Source of the DNA: Mycolicibacterium sp. HK-90
GTDB taxonomy: Bacteria; Actinomycetota; Actinomycetes; Mycobacteriales; Mycobacteriaceae
Length of the DNA: 64,000 bases
Direction: 5' to 3'
Assembly: GCF_030486405.1 (NCBI RefSeq)
Contig: NZ_CP129613.1
Location: forward strand, 2,542,001-2,606,000
Below, one piece after another: positions 56,058 through 64,000 of the stretch. The position numbers and the translations under genes were made by a program. Position 1 is the stretch's first letter; every line of letters starts with the position of its first letter. The notes under the pieces are model-generated. The model ran no database searches. It was not told the DNA's origin and worked only from the letters and a program-made list of their open reading frames with translations.

Positions 56058-56099
56058 AGGCGCAAGAGTATCGGCTGCGGCAACCGATATTCTGTTGCG
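56058..56099. promoter_or_regulatory. Back-to-back leaderless promoters of argA and pgsA3
   Basis: Minus strand: TACTCT (56065-56070), 7 nt from GTG 56057. Plus strand: TATTCT (56088-56093), 6 nt from GTG 56100. Only 17 bp separate the two hexamers, so both promoters cannot be occupied at once. Confidence 0.55.
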
Positions 56100-56705
56100 G
56101 TGCCGGGCCAACCTTCGACCGATCCGGTGGTCCCGCGTGCGCGCGTGGCCAACCTCGCCAACGTGCTCACCGGTGTCCGGATGGTGCTCGTTCCGGTCTT
56201 CCTTGTATTTCTTTTCGTCGGCGACGGCCATGAAACCGGCTGGCGGATCGCTGCTTTCGCGGTGTTCGCGATCGCGGTGATCACCGACCACTTCGACGGG
56301 GCGCTGGCCCGCAGCTACGGCATGATCACCGAGTTCGGCACCCTGGCCGATCCGATCGCCGACAAGGCGCTGATCGGGGCGGCGCTGATCGGCCTGTCGA
56401 TGCTCGGTGACCTGCCGTGGTGGATCACCGCCGTCGTGCTCATCCGCGAGGTCGGTATCACGGTGTTGCGCTTCGCGGTGCTGCGCCATGGGGTGATCCC
56501 GGCCAGCCGCGGCGGCAAACTCAAGACGCTGGTCCAGGCGGTGGCCATCGGCCTGTTCGTGCTGCCACTGCATGCCTGGCCCGACATCTGGCTCACCGTG
56601 GCCTGGGTGATCATGTGGGCGGCGGTGGTGCTGACCGTGCTCACCGGTGCCGATTACGTCATTTCCGCGATCAGGGATTCGCGTGGACGATCCGCTGCTC
56701 ACTGA
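56100..56705 (+). CDS. pgsA3: CDP-diacylglycerol-glycerol-3-phosphate 3-phosphatidyltransferase
   Basis: 201 residues with about six membrane helices. The CDP-alcohol phosphotransferase signature D-x2-DG-x2-AR-x8-G-x3-D-x3-D is complete, from DHFDGALARSYG to TLADPIADK. It makes phosphatidylglycerophosphate, the precursor of phosphatidylglycerol and cardiolipin. Corresponds to Rv2746c. GTG 56100 has a leaderless -10. The pncC/CinA-type gene starts 23 bp before its end. Confidence 0.92.
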   Translation: MPGQPSTDPVVPRARVANLANVLTGVRMVLVPVFLVFLFVGDGHETGWRIAAFAVFAIAVITDHFDGALARSYGMITEFGTLADPIADKALIGAALIGLSMLGDLPWWITAVVLIREVGITVLRFAVLRHGVIPASRGGKLKTLVQAVAIGLFVLPLHAWPDIWLTVAWVIMWAAVVLTVLTGADYVISAIRDSRGRSAAH

Positions 56706-57171
56706 CGACGCAAGGGCGCTGGTCGCCGATCTGACCGTGCGCGCCCAGAGCGTGGCCACCGCCGAGTCGCTGACCGGAGGGCTCTTGGCGGCCACCCTGG
56801 CCGGGGTCCCCGGCGCCAGCTCCGTGCTGCAGGGTGGCCTGATCACCTACACCGAGGACACCAAGATCTGGCTGGCGGGCGTGGCTCCGCAGGTGCTCGA
56901 CGCGGTCGGCCCGGTGGCGGCGCCCACCGCGCGGGCGTTGGCCGTCGGCGCTCGTCAGCGTTGCGCAGCTACCTGGGGCGTGGGCCTGACGGGCGTGGCC
57001 GGCCCGGAAGCGCACGGGGGACACCCGGTGGGAACCGTGTTCATCGGCCTGGCCGGCCCGGTCGACACCGAGGTCGTCGAGCTTTCGCTGTCCGGTTCGC
57101 GCTGGGATATCCGCCGCGGCGCCGTCGAGGAGGCGATCGCCCGATTGCGGTACCTGGTCGAGCATCAGTGA
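56683..57171 (+). CDS. pncC: CinA C-terminal domain protein (NMN amidohydrolase type)
   Basis: 162 residues, the stand-alone CinA_C domain: TAESLTGGLLAATLAGVPGA, GGLITYTEDTKIWLAGV and GLTGVAGPEAHGGHPVGTV. PncC enzymes deamidate nicotinamide mononucleotide in the pyridine nucleotide cycle; the assignment is by domain. GTG 56683 was chosen as the first start that gives the domain N-terminus; it overlaps pgsA3 by 23 bp. clgR follows after 96 bp. Confidence 0.82.
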   Translation: MDDPLLTDDARALVADLTVRAQSVATAESLTGGLLAATLAGVPGASSVLQGGLITYTEDTKIWLAGVAPQVLDAVGPVAAPTARALAVGARQRCAATWGVGLTGVAGPEAHGGHPVGTVFIGLAGPVDTEVVELSLSGSRWDIRRGAVEEAIARLRYLVEHQ

Positions 57172-57197
57172 CCGAGATCTCGGACTGCACCCGGTCG

Positions 57198-57223
57198 GGA
57201 ACCATGCGGTCGCCGGTGGCGTT
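57198..57223 (+). promoter_or_regulatory. SigE-type promoter of clgR
   Basis: GGAACC (57198-57203), 16 bp, CGTT (57220-57223) fits the mycobacterial extracytoplasmic SigE form GGAAC-N17-CGTT. SigE control of clgR is known in M. tuberculosis. Transcript leader about 35-40 nt with AAGGAGG before the ATG. Confidence 0.55.
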
Positions 57224-57267
57224 GGTCAGTTAGCGAACCTGTCACAGGCCAGGCGAAGGAGGGCACG

Positions 57268-57609
57268 ATGACGGCATTGCTGCGCGAGGTGATTGGCGAC
57301 GTGCTGCGTAACGCCCGCACCGAGCAGGGACGCACACTGCGCGAGGTTTCCGATGCGGCGCGGGTCAGTCTCGGATACCTGTCCGAGGTGGAGCGGGGGC
57401 GCAAAGAGGCCTCCAGCGAATTGCTGAGCGCCATTTGTGACGCCCTGGATGTCCCGCTGTCGCGGGTGCTGACCGACGCGGGCGAGAACATGGCCGAGCG
57501 TGAACACGCCACCGCATCGGCCCTTGCCGACGTGGCTGCCACCGTCGCCCACATCGACGCGGCGACCAAGGTGGTCATCCCGCAGGTCGTGTCGATGGCC
57601 GTCGCGTGA
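57268..57609 (+). CDS. clgR: Transcriptional activator ClgR
   Basis: 113 residues. A Cro/XRE-type helix-turn-helix fills the first 75 residues ([20 protein letters not shown], then [11 protein letters not shown]). ClgR (Rv2745c) activates clp protease and psp genes after cell-envelope stress and is itself degraded by Clp protease; the C-terminal end VSMAVA is the kind of hydrophobic tail Clp recognises. ATG 57268 has AAGGAGG upstream. pspA follows after 213 bp. Confidence 0.92.
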   Translation: MTALLREVIGDVLRNARTEQGRTLREVSDAARVSLGYLSEVERGRKEASSELLSAICDALDVPLSRVLTDAGENMAEREHATASALADVAATVAHIDAATKVVIPQVVSMAVA

Positions 57610-57822
57610 CCGCGACCTGAGGATGGCCCCGATGCCGGGCTGATTGCGCTGTTCGGGGGTGCGCGCGAATTTTCGCGAAACACCCATGCGAACGGCCCGC
57701 GGGACTGTGGCGGCATGCCAGGAACCGATAAGTTGGCATCAGAGGAATTGCGGCAATGTGAATCGTGAGGCCCGACCATCGGGCCGGACCGACAAGCCCG
57801 ACAGATAAGGCGGAACGAACCC
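57610..57822 (+). promoter_or_regulatory. clgR-pspA intergenic region with a ClgR-like palindrome
   Basis: The only clear structure is CGCGAA-TT-TTCGCG (57664-57677). Self-complementary CGCG/TTCGC sequences are typical of ClgR sites, so activation of pspA by ClgR is plausible. No other element or ORF is convincing. Confidence 0.4.
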
Positions 57823-58638
57823 ATGGCCAATCCGTTCGTCAAGGCGTGGAAGTACCTGATGGCGCTGTTCAGCTCCAAGGTCGACGAATACGCCGATCCG
57901 AAGGTGCAGATCCAGCAGGCCATCGAGGACGCGCAGCGCCAGCACCAGGCCCTCACCCAGCAGGCCGCCCAGGTCATCGGCAACCAGCGTCAGCTCGAGA
58001 TGCGGCTGAACCGCCAGCTCGCCGACATCGAGAAACTGCAGGTCAACGTCCGTCAGGCGTTGACGCTGGCAGATCAGGCCACCGCGGCCGGTGACGCCGC
58101 CAAGGCCACCGAATACAACAACGCCGCCGAGGCGTTCGCCGCCCAGCTCGTCACCGCCGAGCAGAGTGTCGAGGACCTCAAGGGGCTGCACGATCAGGCC
58201 CTGCAGGCCGCCGCGCAGGCCAAGAAGGCCGTCGAGCAGAACGCGATGATGCTGCAGCAGAAGATCGCCGAGCGCACGAAGCTGCTGTCGCAGCTGGAGC
58301 AGGCCAAGATGCAAGAGCAGGTCAGCGCCTCACTCCGGTCGATGAGCGAGGTCGCCGCGCCGGGCAACACCCCCAGCCTCGACGAGGTTCGCGACAAGAT
58401 CGAGCGTCGCTACGCCAACGCCATCGGCCAGGCCGAGCTCGCACAGAACTCGGTGCAGGGCCGCATGATGGAGGTGCAGCAGGCCAGCGTGCAGATGGCC
58501 GGCCACTCGCGACTGGAGCAGATCCGGGCATCGATGCGCGGAGATGCCCTGCCCAGTGGCGACGCGGCCCCCGCGACCCCGGCCACCCCCGCCGCCAACC
58601 AGGCCCCGGCCAACCCCGAAAAACCCCTCGGCCAATAG
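57823..58638 (+). CDS. pspA: Phage shock protein A / 35-kDa antigen homologue
   Basis: 271 residues, nearly all helical: the PspA/IM30 coiled-coil (about 25-220, [20 protein letters not shown] and [20 protein letters not shown]) with a Pro/Ala-rich tail. The N-terminal amphipathic helix [16 protein letters not shown] binds membranes. PspA stabilises damaged inner membrane; in mycobacteria it is the 35-kDa antigen (Rv2744c) acting with ClgR and PspM. Between clgR and pspM as expected. Confidence 0.92.
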   Translation: MANPFVKAWKYLMALFSSKVDEYADPKVQIQQAIEDAQRQHQALTQQAAQVIGNQRQLEMRLNRQLADIEKLQVNVRQALTLADQATAAGDAAKATEYNNAAEAFAAQLVTAEQSVEDLKGLHDQALQAAAQAKKAVEQNAMMLQQKIAERTKLLSQLEQAKMQEQVSASLRSMSEVAAPGNTPSLDEVRDKIERRYANAIGQAELAQNSVQGRMMEVQQASVQMAGHSRLEQIRASMRGDALPSGDAAPATPATPAANQAPANPEKPLGQ

Positions 58639-58657
58639 TGATTCGAGTGTTCTGATC

Positions 58658-59476
58658 ATGGCTACCAAGACCGGACGACCCGACGCCTGGCGGTCGATGC
58701 TGCAGCGCGGCATCGACACCGCCGCGGATCTGTCGGGGGCGCTGACCGAAAAGCTCACCGCCGCCGCCGATCCGCGCGCGAAGCTGCTGCGGAAGCGGCG
58801 GTGGTCGGCGCGCTTCGCGGTGTTCTTCACCCTGGCCAGTGTGTTCTGGGTGTTGGTCACCGCGCTGTTGGCCTCGTGGAGTACCCCGGTCTGGGGCCTG
58901 ATCATCACCGGGGCGATTGCCGCGGGTGCGGCCTTCCCGGCCACGCTGTTCTGGCTGCGGTACCGGTGGCTGCGCACGGAGCCGCTTCCGGCCGAGCGGC
59001 CGATCGCCGGACGCCGGCTGCCGCCGTGGGGTTCGGCGGCCCGCCAGCCCATGGCCGCGCTGATGGCTTCGGAACGCGGCATGTTCTCGTTGCTCGGCGT
59101 CATGGAGCGCGGGCGGATGCTGCCGGCCGCCGAACTGCGCGAACTGACCGCGGTGGCCAACCAGACCGCGCGCACGATGGCGGCCACCGCCACGGAGGTG
59201 GTCTCCATGGAACGTGCGATCAGCAATGCTCCGCAGTCACGTCCCCATCTGGTGCCCACCATCAACGCGTTCACCGCGCAGCTGGGTCAGGGTGTCCGGC
59301 AGTACAACGAAATGGTCACCGCCGCAGCCCAACTGGTGTCGACGGTGAACAGCGGGCCGGCGGCCGCGGCGCCGTTGTCGCAGCAGCGCTACCGCAACGA
59401 GTTGACGGGCGCCACCGATCGCCTGGTGGGCTGGGCGCAGGCCTTCGACGAACTCGGCAAGCTGCGCCGCGCCTGA
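58658..59476 (+). CDS. pspM: PspM-like membrane protein (Rv2743c type)
   Basis: 272 residues. A basic N-terminus, two membrane helices (about 52-72 and 78-100), then a cytosolic helical domain with SLLGVMERGRMLPAAELREL and VANQTARTMAATATEVVSME. The corresponding M. tuberculosis protein interacts with PspA and ClgR at the membrane. ATG 58658 is 19 bp after pspA. The next gene is ephG on the opposite strand, so the pspN gene of M. tuberculosis is absent. Confidence 0.85.
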   Translation: MATKTGRPDAWRSMLQRGIDTAADLSGALTEKLTAAADPRAKLLRKRRWSARFAVFFTLASVFWVLVTALLASWSTPVWGLIITGAIAAGAAFPATLFWLRYRWLRTEPLPAERPIAGRRLPPWGSAARQPMAALMASERGMFSLLGVMERGRMLPAAELRELTAVANQTARTMAATATEVVSMERAISNAPQSRPHLVPTINAFTAQLGQGVRQYNEMVTAAAQLVSTVNSGPAAAAPLSQQRYRNELTGATDRLVGWAQAFDELGKLRRA

Positions 59477-59483
59477 ACCGCCG

Positions 59484-59918
59484 CTACATCGAGGTGCGCA
59501 GTGACGGCACCACCACGCCGGCCAGGCCGCGCAGGGTCGCCTTGAACATGTCGAGGAAGTCGAAGTAATCGCGCCAGAGCGTGATTCGGCCTTCGTGCAC
59601 CTCGAACACCCCGCACACCCAGAACTGCAGCCGCAGCGGCCCGAAAATCAGGGCATCGGTGCGTTCGGTCAGCACGGCGGCGCCGTCGGCGGCGATCCGG
59701 TGGATCTTCACCTCGAAGCCGGCCTTGCCCTGCATCGACCGGAACAGCTTGATCGCACGGTTGCGCCCGTAGATCGTCGGCAGGCCGACATTCTGGTAGA
59801 CGAGGTTCTGCGCCAGCGAGTTCTCGGCGGTGTCGAAGTCCTGCTCCTGCAGCGCGTTGAGGAACGTCTCGACCGTGGCGGTCGGGGTCTGCGTTGCGGT
59901 GGTGGATTGGTCAGGCAT
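59484..59918 (-). CDS. ephG: Limonene-1,2-epoxide hydrolase family protein EphG
   Basis: 144 residues, NTF2-like fold. The limonene-epoxide hydrolase active-site residues are in YGRNRAIKLF, ERTDALIFGPLRLQFWVCGV and WRDYFDF, matching Rv2740, whose product hydrolyses epoxides of sterols and fatty acids. TAGGCT (59925-59930, minus strand) is 6 nt before ATG 59918. Convergent with pspM, 7 bp apart; divergent from the glycosyltransferase gene. Confidence 0.88.
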   Translation of the reverse strand: MPDQSTTATQTPTATVETFLNALQEQDFDTAENSLAQNLVYQNVGLPTIYGRNRAIKLFRSMQGKAGFEVKIHRIAADGAAVLTERTDALIFGPLRLQFWVCGVFEVHEGRITLWRDYFDFLDMFKATLRGLAGVVVPSLRTSM

Positions 59919-59924
59919 GCCCGA

Positions 59925-59930
59925 AGCCTA
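59925..59930 (-). promoter_or_regulatory. -10 element of ephG
   Basis: TAGGCT on the minus strand, 6 nt before ATG 59918. Confidence 0.5.
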
Positions 59931-59959
59931 GTGGGATCGGGCTGTGGCAGGGTAGGCCG

Positions 59960-61132
59960 GTGCGCGTAGCAGTGGTCGCCGGACCCGATCCCGGACATGC
60001 CTTCCCGGCCCTCGCGTTGTGCCTGAAGTTCCTGGCCGCCGGGGACACCCCGACCCTGCTGACCGGGGTGGAATGGCTCGACACCGCGCGGGCCGCGGGT
60101 GTTGACGCCGTCGAACTCGCCGGCCTGGATCCCACCGAGGACGACGACGATGCCGACGCCGGGGCCAAGATCCACCGGCGCGCCGGCCGGATGGCGCAGC
60201 TCAACGTGCCCGGGCTGCGCGAGCTGCGTCCGGACCTGGTGGTCTCCGACGTGATCACGGCCTGTGGCGGTCTGGCGGCCGAACTGCTCGGATTGCCGTG
60301 GGTCGAGCTGAACCCGCATCCGCTGTACCTGCCGTCGAAGGGGTTGCCGCCGATCGGCAGCGGGCTGGCCCCCGGTGCCGGTATCCGCGGGCGCCTGCGC
60401 GACACCGTGATGCGGGCGCTGACCGCACGGTCGTGGCGGGCCGGCCTGGCCCAGCGGGCCGCGGTCCGGGCCGAGATCGGGCTGCCGGCGGTGGACCACG
60501 GCCCGTTGCGACGGCTGATCGCCACCCTGCCCGCGCTGGAGGTGCCGCGCCCCGACTGGCCGGCCGAGGCCGTGGTGGTGGGCCCGTTGCACTTCGAGCC
60601 GACGGACTCGGTGCTGGACGTCCCGGCGGGCACCGGGCCGGTCGTCGTGGTCGCGCCGTCCACCGCGACCACCGGTGCCCAGGGTATGGCTGAACTCGCC
60701 CTGGAGACGCTGCGGCCGGGGGAGACGCTGCCCCATGGTGCCCGCGTGGTGGTCTCACGGCTGGGCGGCGCCGACGTGGAGGTGCCGCCGTGGGCGGTGG
60801 TGGGGCTGGGCCGTCAGGACGAACTGCTGTCGCACGCCGATCTGGTGATCTGCGGCGGCGGGCACGGCATGGTGTCCAAGACCCTGTTGGCCGGGGTGCC
60901 GATGGTGGTGGTTCCCGGCGGCGGGGACCAGTGGGAGATCGCCAATCGTGTTGCGCGCCAAGGTAGTGCGCAGCTGGTGCGGCCGCTTTCGGGTGACGCC
61001 CTGGCCGCGGCGGTCGGCACTGTCCTCGGTTCGCCGTCCTATCGCGCCGCCGCACGGCGGGCCGGGGCGTCGGTGGCCGAGGTCGCAGATCCGGTACGGG
61101 TGTGCCATGACGCGCTGGTCGGCGCTGGGTAG
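59960..61132 (+). CDS. Glycosyltransferase, GT1/MGT type (Rv2739c type)
   Basis: 390 residues, GT-B fold. N-terminal VAVVAGPDPGHAFPALALC and C-terminal nucleotide-sugar region LLSHADLVICGGGHGMVSKT followed by VVVPGGGDQWEIANRV match the UDP-glucosyltransferase family that glycosylates lipids or macrolides. Acceptor unknown. GTG 59960 was chosen as the domain start, immediately after the ephG promoter region. The DUF3046 gene follows after 9 bp. Confidence 0.82.
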   Translation: MRVAVVAGPDPGHAFPALALCLKFLAAGDTPTLLTGVEWLDTARAAGVDAVELAGLDPTEDDDDADAGAKIHRRAGRMAQLNVPGLRELRPDLVVSDVITACGGLAAELLGLPWVELNPHPLYLPSKGLPPIGSGLAPGAGIRGRLRDTVMRALTARSWRAGLAQRAAVRAEIGLPAVDHGPLRRLIATLPALEVPRPDWPAEAVVVGPLHFEPTDSVLDVPAGTGPVVVVAPSTATTGAQGMAELALETLRPGETLPHGARVVVSRLGGADVEVPPWAVVGLGRQDELLSHADLVICGGGHGMVSKTLLAGVPMVVVPGGGDQWEIANRVARQGSAQLVRPLSGDALAAAVGTVLGSPSYRAAARRAGASVAEVADPVRVCHDALVGAG

Positions 61133-61141
61133 GTTGGGCCC
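61130..61141 (+). promoter_or_regulatory. Leaderless promoter of the DUF3046 gene
   Basis: TAGGTT (61130-61135), then 6 nt and GTG 61142; overlaps the end of the glycosyltransferase gene. Confidence 0.45.
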
Positions 61142-61336
61142 GTGCGGTTGACGGAATTCCATGACCTCGTGGACGGCCAGTTCGGCGCGATCCGGGGGCG
61201 CTCACTGCTCGTCGACCATGTGCTGGCAGCGCTCGACGGCCGGACCGCCGCACAGGCGATCGAGGAGGGCGTGGAGCCACGGAGTGTGTGGCGGGCGTTG
61301 TGCGCGGACTTCGATGTCCCGCGCGAACAGTGGTGA
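61142..61336 (+). CDS. DUF3046 family protein
   Basis: 64 residues. MRLTEFHDLVDGQFGAIRG and AIEEGVEPRSVWRALCADFD match DUF3046, a small actinobacterial family of unknown function that usually stands just before recA (Rv2738c). GTG 61142 has a -10 at leaderless spacing. The product is predicted soluble and acidic. Confidence 0.85.
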   Translation: MRLTEFHDLVDGQFGAIRGRSLLVDHVLAALDGRTAAQAIEEGVEPRSVWRALCADFDVPREQW

Positions 61337-61406
61337 ACGATCCTCGGTGGATCTGAGGTGGGCCTGCGGGCTTTTCCCGGCCACATTTTCGGCGTATACC
61401 GGAGTT

Positions 61407-61613
61407 ATGGGTCTCGGTGACCATCCGATGCGGACACCGCTCTACGGTGTGCTGCTGGTGATCGCAGCAGTTCTGCTGTGCTGGTTGGTCGCGTCGACGC
61501 TGGGCGGATGGCAGGCGGCCATCGGGTATCTACTGGCCATCGCCGTCGGCGCCGTCGGGTTCGTCATGACCCTGCGGGATCTCGACAACTTCCCGAACTG
61601 GCGTCGTCGCTGA
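61407..61613 (+). CDS. Small two-helix membrane protein
   Basis: 68 residues. After GDHPMRTPLYG two membrane helices follow (about 12-30 and 37-56), with the C-terminus LRDLDNFPNWRRR. ATG 61407 has GGAG 2-3 nt upstream and TATACC before it, so initiation signals are compressed but present. No family is recognised with confidence. Lies between DUF3046 and recA. Confidence 0.55.
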   Translation: MGLGDHPMRTPLYGVLLVIAAVLLCWLVASTLGGWQAAIGYLLAIAVGAVGFVMTLRDLDNFPNWRRR

Positions 61614-61643
61614 CCCGCGTCCTCCCCGGCGTGTCCACTTGAA

Positions 61644-61659
61644 TCGAACAGATGTTCGT
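61644..61659 (+). promoter_or_regulatory. SOS (LexA) box upstream of recA
   Basis: TCGAAC-AGAT-GTTCGT matches TCGAAC-N4-GTTCGA at 11 of 12 positions. It lies about 110 bp before recA and would control the LexA-dependent promoter. Confidence 0.85.
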
Positions 61660-61690
61660 CTAGTGTGGGCGGTGTTCGACCGAAACATTT

Positions 61691-61713
61691 TTGTCGGTGG
61701 TCTGCTCTAGCGT
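61691..61713 (+). promoter_or_regulatory. PafBC-dependent (RecA-NDp) promoter of recA
   Basis: TTGTCGGTG (61691-61699), 8 bp, TAGCGT (61708-61713): an exact match to TTGTCRGTG-N8-TANNNT, the LexA-independent DNA-damage promoter of mycobacterial recA. Confidence 0.85.
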
Positions 61714-61767
61714 CACGGCCAACCGATCGGAACACCGGTCAGCACGACTACTCGGAGAGGCACCATC

Positions 61768-62823
61768 ATGGCGCAACAGGCCCCTGATCGCGAAAAAGCG
61801 CTCGAACTGGCGATGGCCCAGATCGACAAGAATTTCGGTAAAGGCTCGGTGATGCGCCTCGGTGAAGAGGTGCGCCAGCCGATCTCGGTGATCCCCACCG
61901 GTTCCATCTCGCTGGACGTGGCGCTCGGTATCGGCGGCCTGCCGCGCGGTCGTGTGGTCGAGATCTACGGCCCGGAATCCTCGGGTAAGACGACGGTGGC
62001 GCTGCACGCGGTGGCCAACGCCCAGGCTGCCGGCGGCATCGCGGCGTTCATCGACGCCGAGCACGCCCTGGATCCCGAGTACGCCAAGAAGCTCGGGGTC
62101 GACACCGACTCACTGCTGGTGAGCCAGCCCGACACCGGTGAGCAGGCGCTGGAGATCGCCGACATGCTGGTGCGCTCGGGCGCGCTGGACATCCTGGTCA
62201 TCGACTCGGTGGCGGCGCTGGTGCCCCGCGCCGAGATCGAGGGTGAGATGGGCGACAGCCACGTCGGTCTGCAGGCCCGCCTGATGAGCCAGGCGCTGCG
62301 CAAGATGACGGGTGCGCTGAACAACTCGGGCACCACCGCGATCTTCATCAACCAGCTTCGCGAGAAGATCGGCGTGATGTTCGGCTCGCCCGAAACCACC
62401 ACGGGTGGTAAGGCTTTGAAGTTCTACGCCTCGGTCCGCCTGGATGTGCGCCGCATCGAGACGCTCAAGGACGGCACCGACGCGGTCGGTAACCGCACCC
62501 GGGTCAAGGTCGTCAAGAACAAGGTGTCGCCGCCGTTCAAGCAGGCCGAGTTCGACATCCTCTACGGTCAGGGCATCAGCCGCGAAGGCTCGCTCATCGA
62601 CATGGGTGTCGAGCACGGCTTCATCCGCAAGTCCGGGTCCTGGTTCACCTATGAGGGTGAGCAGCTGGGCCAAGGCAAGGAGAACGCCCGCAAGTTCCTG
62701 TTGGAGAACGTCGACGTCGCCAACGAGATCGAGAAGAAGATCAAGGAGAAGCTCGGTATCGGCGCCGTCGTGACCGCCGAGGCAAAGGCTGATGACGTCC
62801 TTCCCGCCCCGGTTGACTTCTGA
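61768..62823 (+). CDS. recA: Recombinase RecA
   Basis: 351 residues. Walker [10 protein letters not shown] at 68-76, Walker [13 protein letters not shown], and L2-region [20 protein letters not shown] are intact. RecA forms ATP filaments on single-stranded DNA, drives strand exchange and triggers LexA self-cleavage. There is no intein, unlike M. tuberculosis. GGAGAGG precedes ATG 61768. Two damage promoters lie upstream. recX overlaps its 3' end by 32 bp. Confidence 0.98.
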   Translation: MAQQAPDREKALELAMAQIDKNFGKGSVMRLGEEVRQPISVIPTGSISLDVALGIGGLPRGRVVEIYGPESSGKTTVALHAVANAQAAGGIAAFIDAEHALDPEYAKKLGVDTDSLLVSQPDTGEQALEIADMLVRSGALDILVIDSVAALVPRAEIEGEMGDSHVGLQARLMSQALRKMTGALNNSGTTAIFINQLREKIGVMFGSPETTTGGKALKFYASVRLDVRRIETLKDGTDAVGNRTRVKVVKNKVSPPFKQAEFDILYGQGISREGSLIDMGVEHGFIRKSGSWFTYEGEQLGQGKENARKFLLENVDVANEIEKKIKEKLGIGAVVTAEAKADDVLPAPVDF

Positions 62824-63355
62824 GTCGTCGGGTACGCCCGAGGAGGAGCAGGCGCAGGATCCTCGCAAACGTGAGGAGCAGGCCAAGAGCGTCTGCCTGC
62901 GTCTGCTCACCGTGCGGGCCCGCACCCGTGCCGAGCTGACCGAACACCTCGCCAAACGGGGGTACGAAGAGGGGCTGAGCGCGCGGGTGCTCGACCGGCT
63001 GGCCGAGGTCGGGCTTATCGACGACGAGGATTTCGCCGAGCAGTGGGTACGTTCCCGTCACGCCAACGCGGGAAAAGGCAAGCGCGCCTTGGCTGTCGAG
63101 CTTCGCAAGAAGGGCGTCGACAACGACGTCATCGACGCGGCCCTGGCCGATCTTGACCCGGCAGCCGAGCGGCAACGGGCCGAGCAGTTGGTCCGCGACA
63201 AGCTTCGGCGTGAGCGGCTCAACGACGATGACGGCGACGTGAAGGTCACCCGCCGGCTCGTCGGCATGTTGGCTCGGCGCGGTTACCACCAGTCGATGGC
63301 CTTCGACGTGGTCAGCGTGGAGCTGGCCAGTGAACGCGAGCGGCGCCGGGTGTGA
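62792..63355 (+). CDS. recX: RecA regulator RecX
   Basis: 187 residues. Three-helix RecX repeats begin at [16 protein letters not shown] sequence [18 protein letters not shown] and continue with [18 protein letters not shown] and [11 protein letters not shown]. RecX limits RecA filament growth. ATG 62792 lies inside recA, an overlap well known in mycobacteria, so it is co-transcribed. A small P-loop gene follows with GTGA overlap. Confidence 0.92.
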   Translation: MTSFPPRLTSESSGTPEEEQAQDPRKREEQAKSVCLRLLTVRARTRAELTEHLAKRGYEEGLSARVLDRLAEVGLIDDEDFAEQWVRSRHANAGKGKRALAVELRKKGVDNDVIDAALADLDPAAERQRAEQLVRDKLRRERLNDDDGDVKVTRRLVGMLARRGYHQSMAFDVVSVELASERERRRV

Positions 63356-63897
63356 CCAGGCCCGGAGATGTGGTCATCCTGTCCGGTCCGCCGGCTTCCG
63401 GCAAGACCACGGTGGCAGAGCTCATCGCCGGCACGGCCGCTAAGCCGACCGTGCACATGACGACGGACCAGTTCTACCGTGCGATTCGGGCCGGCTACGT
63501 CTTGCCGTATCTGCCTGAGGCGCAACGGCAGAACGAAGTCGTCGTCGACGCGATCGTGGCGGCGGTGGCGGCCTATGCCCGCGGCGGATTCGACGTGGTG
63601 GTCGACGGAATCGTCGGCCCATGGTTCTTGCCGCCGTTCCGGGACATGGCCGCCGAAGCCGGATTCGCCTTGTCCTACATCGTGCTTCGGCCCGCACTCG
63701 ACACGTCACTGCGGCGCGCGCACGCCCGAAGCGGTGATGACCTGAAGGATCCCACCGCCATCACCGGCCTGCATGACGCGTTCAGTCAACTCGACGAGTT
63801 GGAGGGCCACGTCATCGACAACACGGCTCTCGACGCCACGGCCACCGCAGACCAGGTCCGGCAGGCGATCGCGTCGGGTCGTTACCGGCTGGTCTGA
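63352..63897 (+). CDS. P-loop phosphotransferase (chloramphenicol phosphotransferase-like)
   Basis: 181 residues. Walker A is [10 protein letters not shown] (11-20), with [20 protein letters not shown] and [15 protein letters not shown] (a DGI acidic strand) further on, as in small AAA/zeta or CPT-like kinases. It probably phosphorylates a small molecule; the target is unknown. GTG 63352 overlaps recX by 4 bp, so it belongs to the recA-recX transcript. It ends 5 bp from a convergent gene that leaves the window. Confidence 0.7.
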   Translation: MTRPGDVVILSGPPASGKTTVAELIAGTAAKPTVHMTTDQFYRAIRAGYVLPYLPEAQRQNEVVVDAIVAAVAAYARGGFDVVVDGIVGPWFLPPFRDMAAEAGFALSYIVLRPALDTSLRRAHARSGDDLKDPTAITGLHDAFSQLDELEGHVIDNTALDATATADQVRQAIASGRYRLV

Positions 63898-63902
63898 CCA
63901 CG

Positions 63903-64000
63903 TCAGTCGCGCTGGGTGTGCAGTACCTGCGCGCCCGGTGCACCTTCCTGCTCGACGGCTTCGGGCTCCAGCGGCGCGGGACCGCGGCTGGAGCGGCGCA
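63903..64000 (-). CDS. C-terminal tail of a gene running off the window (partial)
   Basis: An open frame of 31 codons ending at 63903-63905, with the polar tail RGPAPLEPEAVEQEGAPG followed by VLHTQRD. In related actinobacteria the glutamate ABC-transporter permease gluD sits convergent to recX here, and a polar tail after the last membrane helix would fit, but too little is present to name it. Confidence 0.45.
   Translation of the reverse strand, partial: RRSSRGPAPLEPEAVEQEGAPGAQVLHTQRD

Noticed and set aside
61768..62823. Intein in recA
   Set aside because: The recA frame is continuous and normal length, with no insertion at the intein sites.

Overview
This is a chromosomal segment of a high-GC actinobacterium, almost certainly a fast-growing mycobacterium (Mycolicibacterium type). 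The gene order follows the M. tuberculosis core from infB through rbfA, nrnA, dinF, pptH-pptT-truB, mntR, ribF, rpsO, lppU, pnp, pepR, ald/aldR, dapB, thyA-dfrA, thyX-dapA-rnj, ftsK, argA, pgsA3, clgR-pspA-pspM and ephG to recA-recX. Several features argue against the tuberculosis complex: a chromosomal BlaS class A beta-lactamase after pepR, a recA without an intein, no PE/PPE genes, and no hsd restriction genes between dfrA and thyX. Family names are from recognition of protein sequence; no database search was run.

Layout. 1-3276: translation and RNA turnover (infB end, rbfA, nrnA) and a MATE exporter. 3285-4538: a two-gene MerR/methyltransferase cassette bracketed by two copies of a 61-bp palindromic repeat. 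4556-8485: echA16, two small conserved genes, a CocE-type hydrolase and a DUF3558-like exported protein with a KstR-like box upstream. 8630-11167: pptH-pptT-truB, preceded by a tiny leader ORF. 11192-14368: sulfonate-sulfur genes (sfnB, ssuD) and mntR. 14449-20215: ribF, rpsO, lppU, pnp, pepR. 20234-24077: blaS, hsp20, a GXWXG protein, ald and aldR. 24085-28556: a META lipoprotein, an SOS-controlled HNH nuclease and the dapB operon. 28566-31586: CitE-like, dienelactone hydrolase, thyA-dfrA. 31568-44102: accessory region with an HEAT-like protein, a YcaQ-type glycosylase, permease/peptidase/GntR, sulfotransferase/DUF1214/TetR, membrane proteins and a gene-poor island. 44206-51813: thyX-dapA-rnj, then a Cys-containing regulator with a group III truncated haemoglobin, then the Rv2751-2749 type block. 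51973-64000: ftsK, argA, pgsA3, clgR-pspA-pspM, ephG, a glycosyltransferase, recA-recX and a small P-loop kinase.

Regulation readable in the sequence. About twenty genes have a TANNNT hexamer 6-8 nt before an ATG or GTG, the signature of leaderless mycobacterial transcripts. Three DNA-damage signals are visible: a near-perfect SOS box plus a PafBC-type promoter at recA, a perfect SOS box lying on the -10 of the HNH nuclease gene, and a PafBC-like promoter in front of the YcaQ-type glycosylase. Specific operators can be proposed for MerR, GntR, TetR, KstR and the globin-linked regulator.

The items most worth a second look are the repeat-bracketed MerR/methyltransferase cassette, the regulator/membrane protein/truncated haemoglobin cluster, the 34-35 bp tandem repeat carrying the glycosylase promoter, and the gene-poor island at 41587-42188 with a 15-bp perfect hairpin and a possible 60-residue gene.
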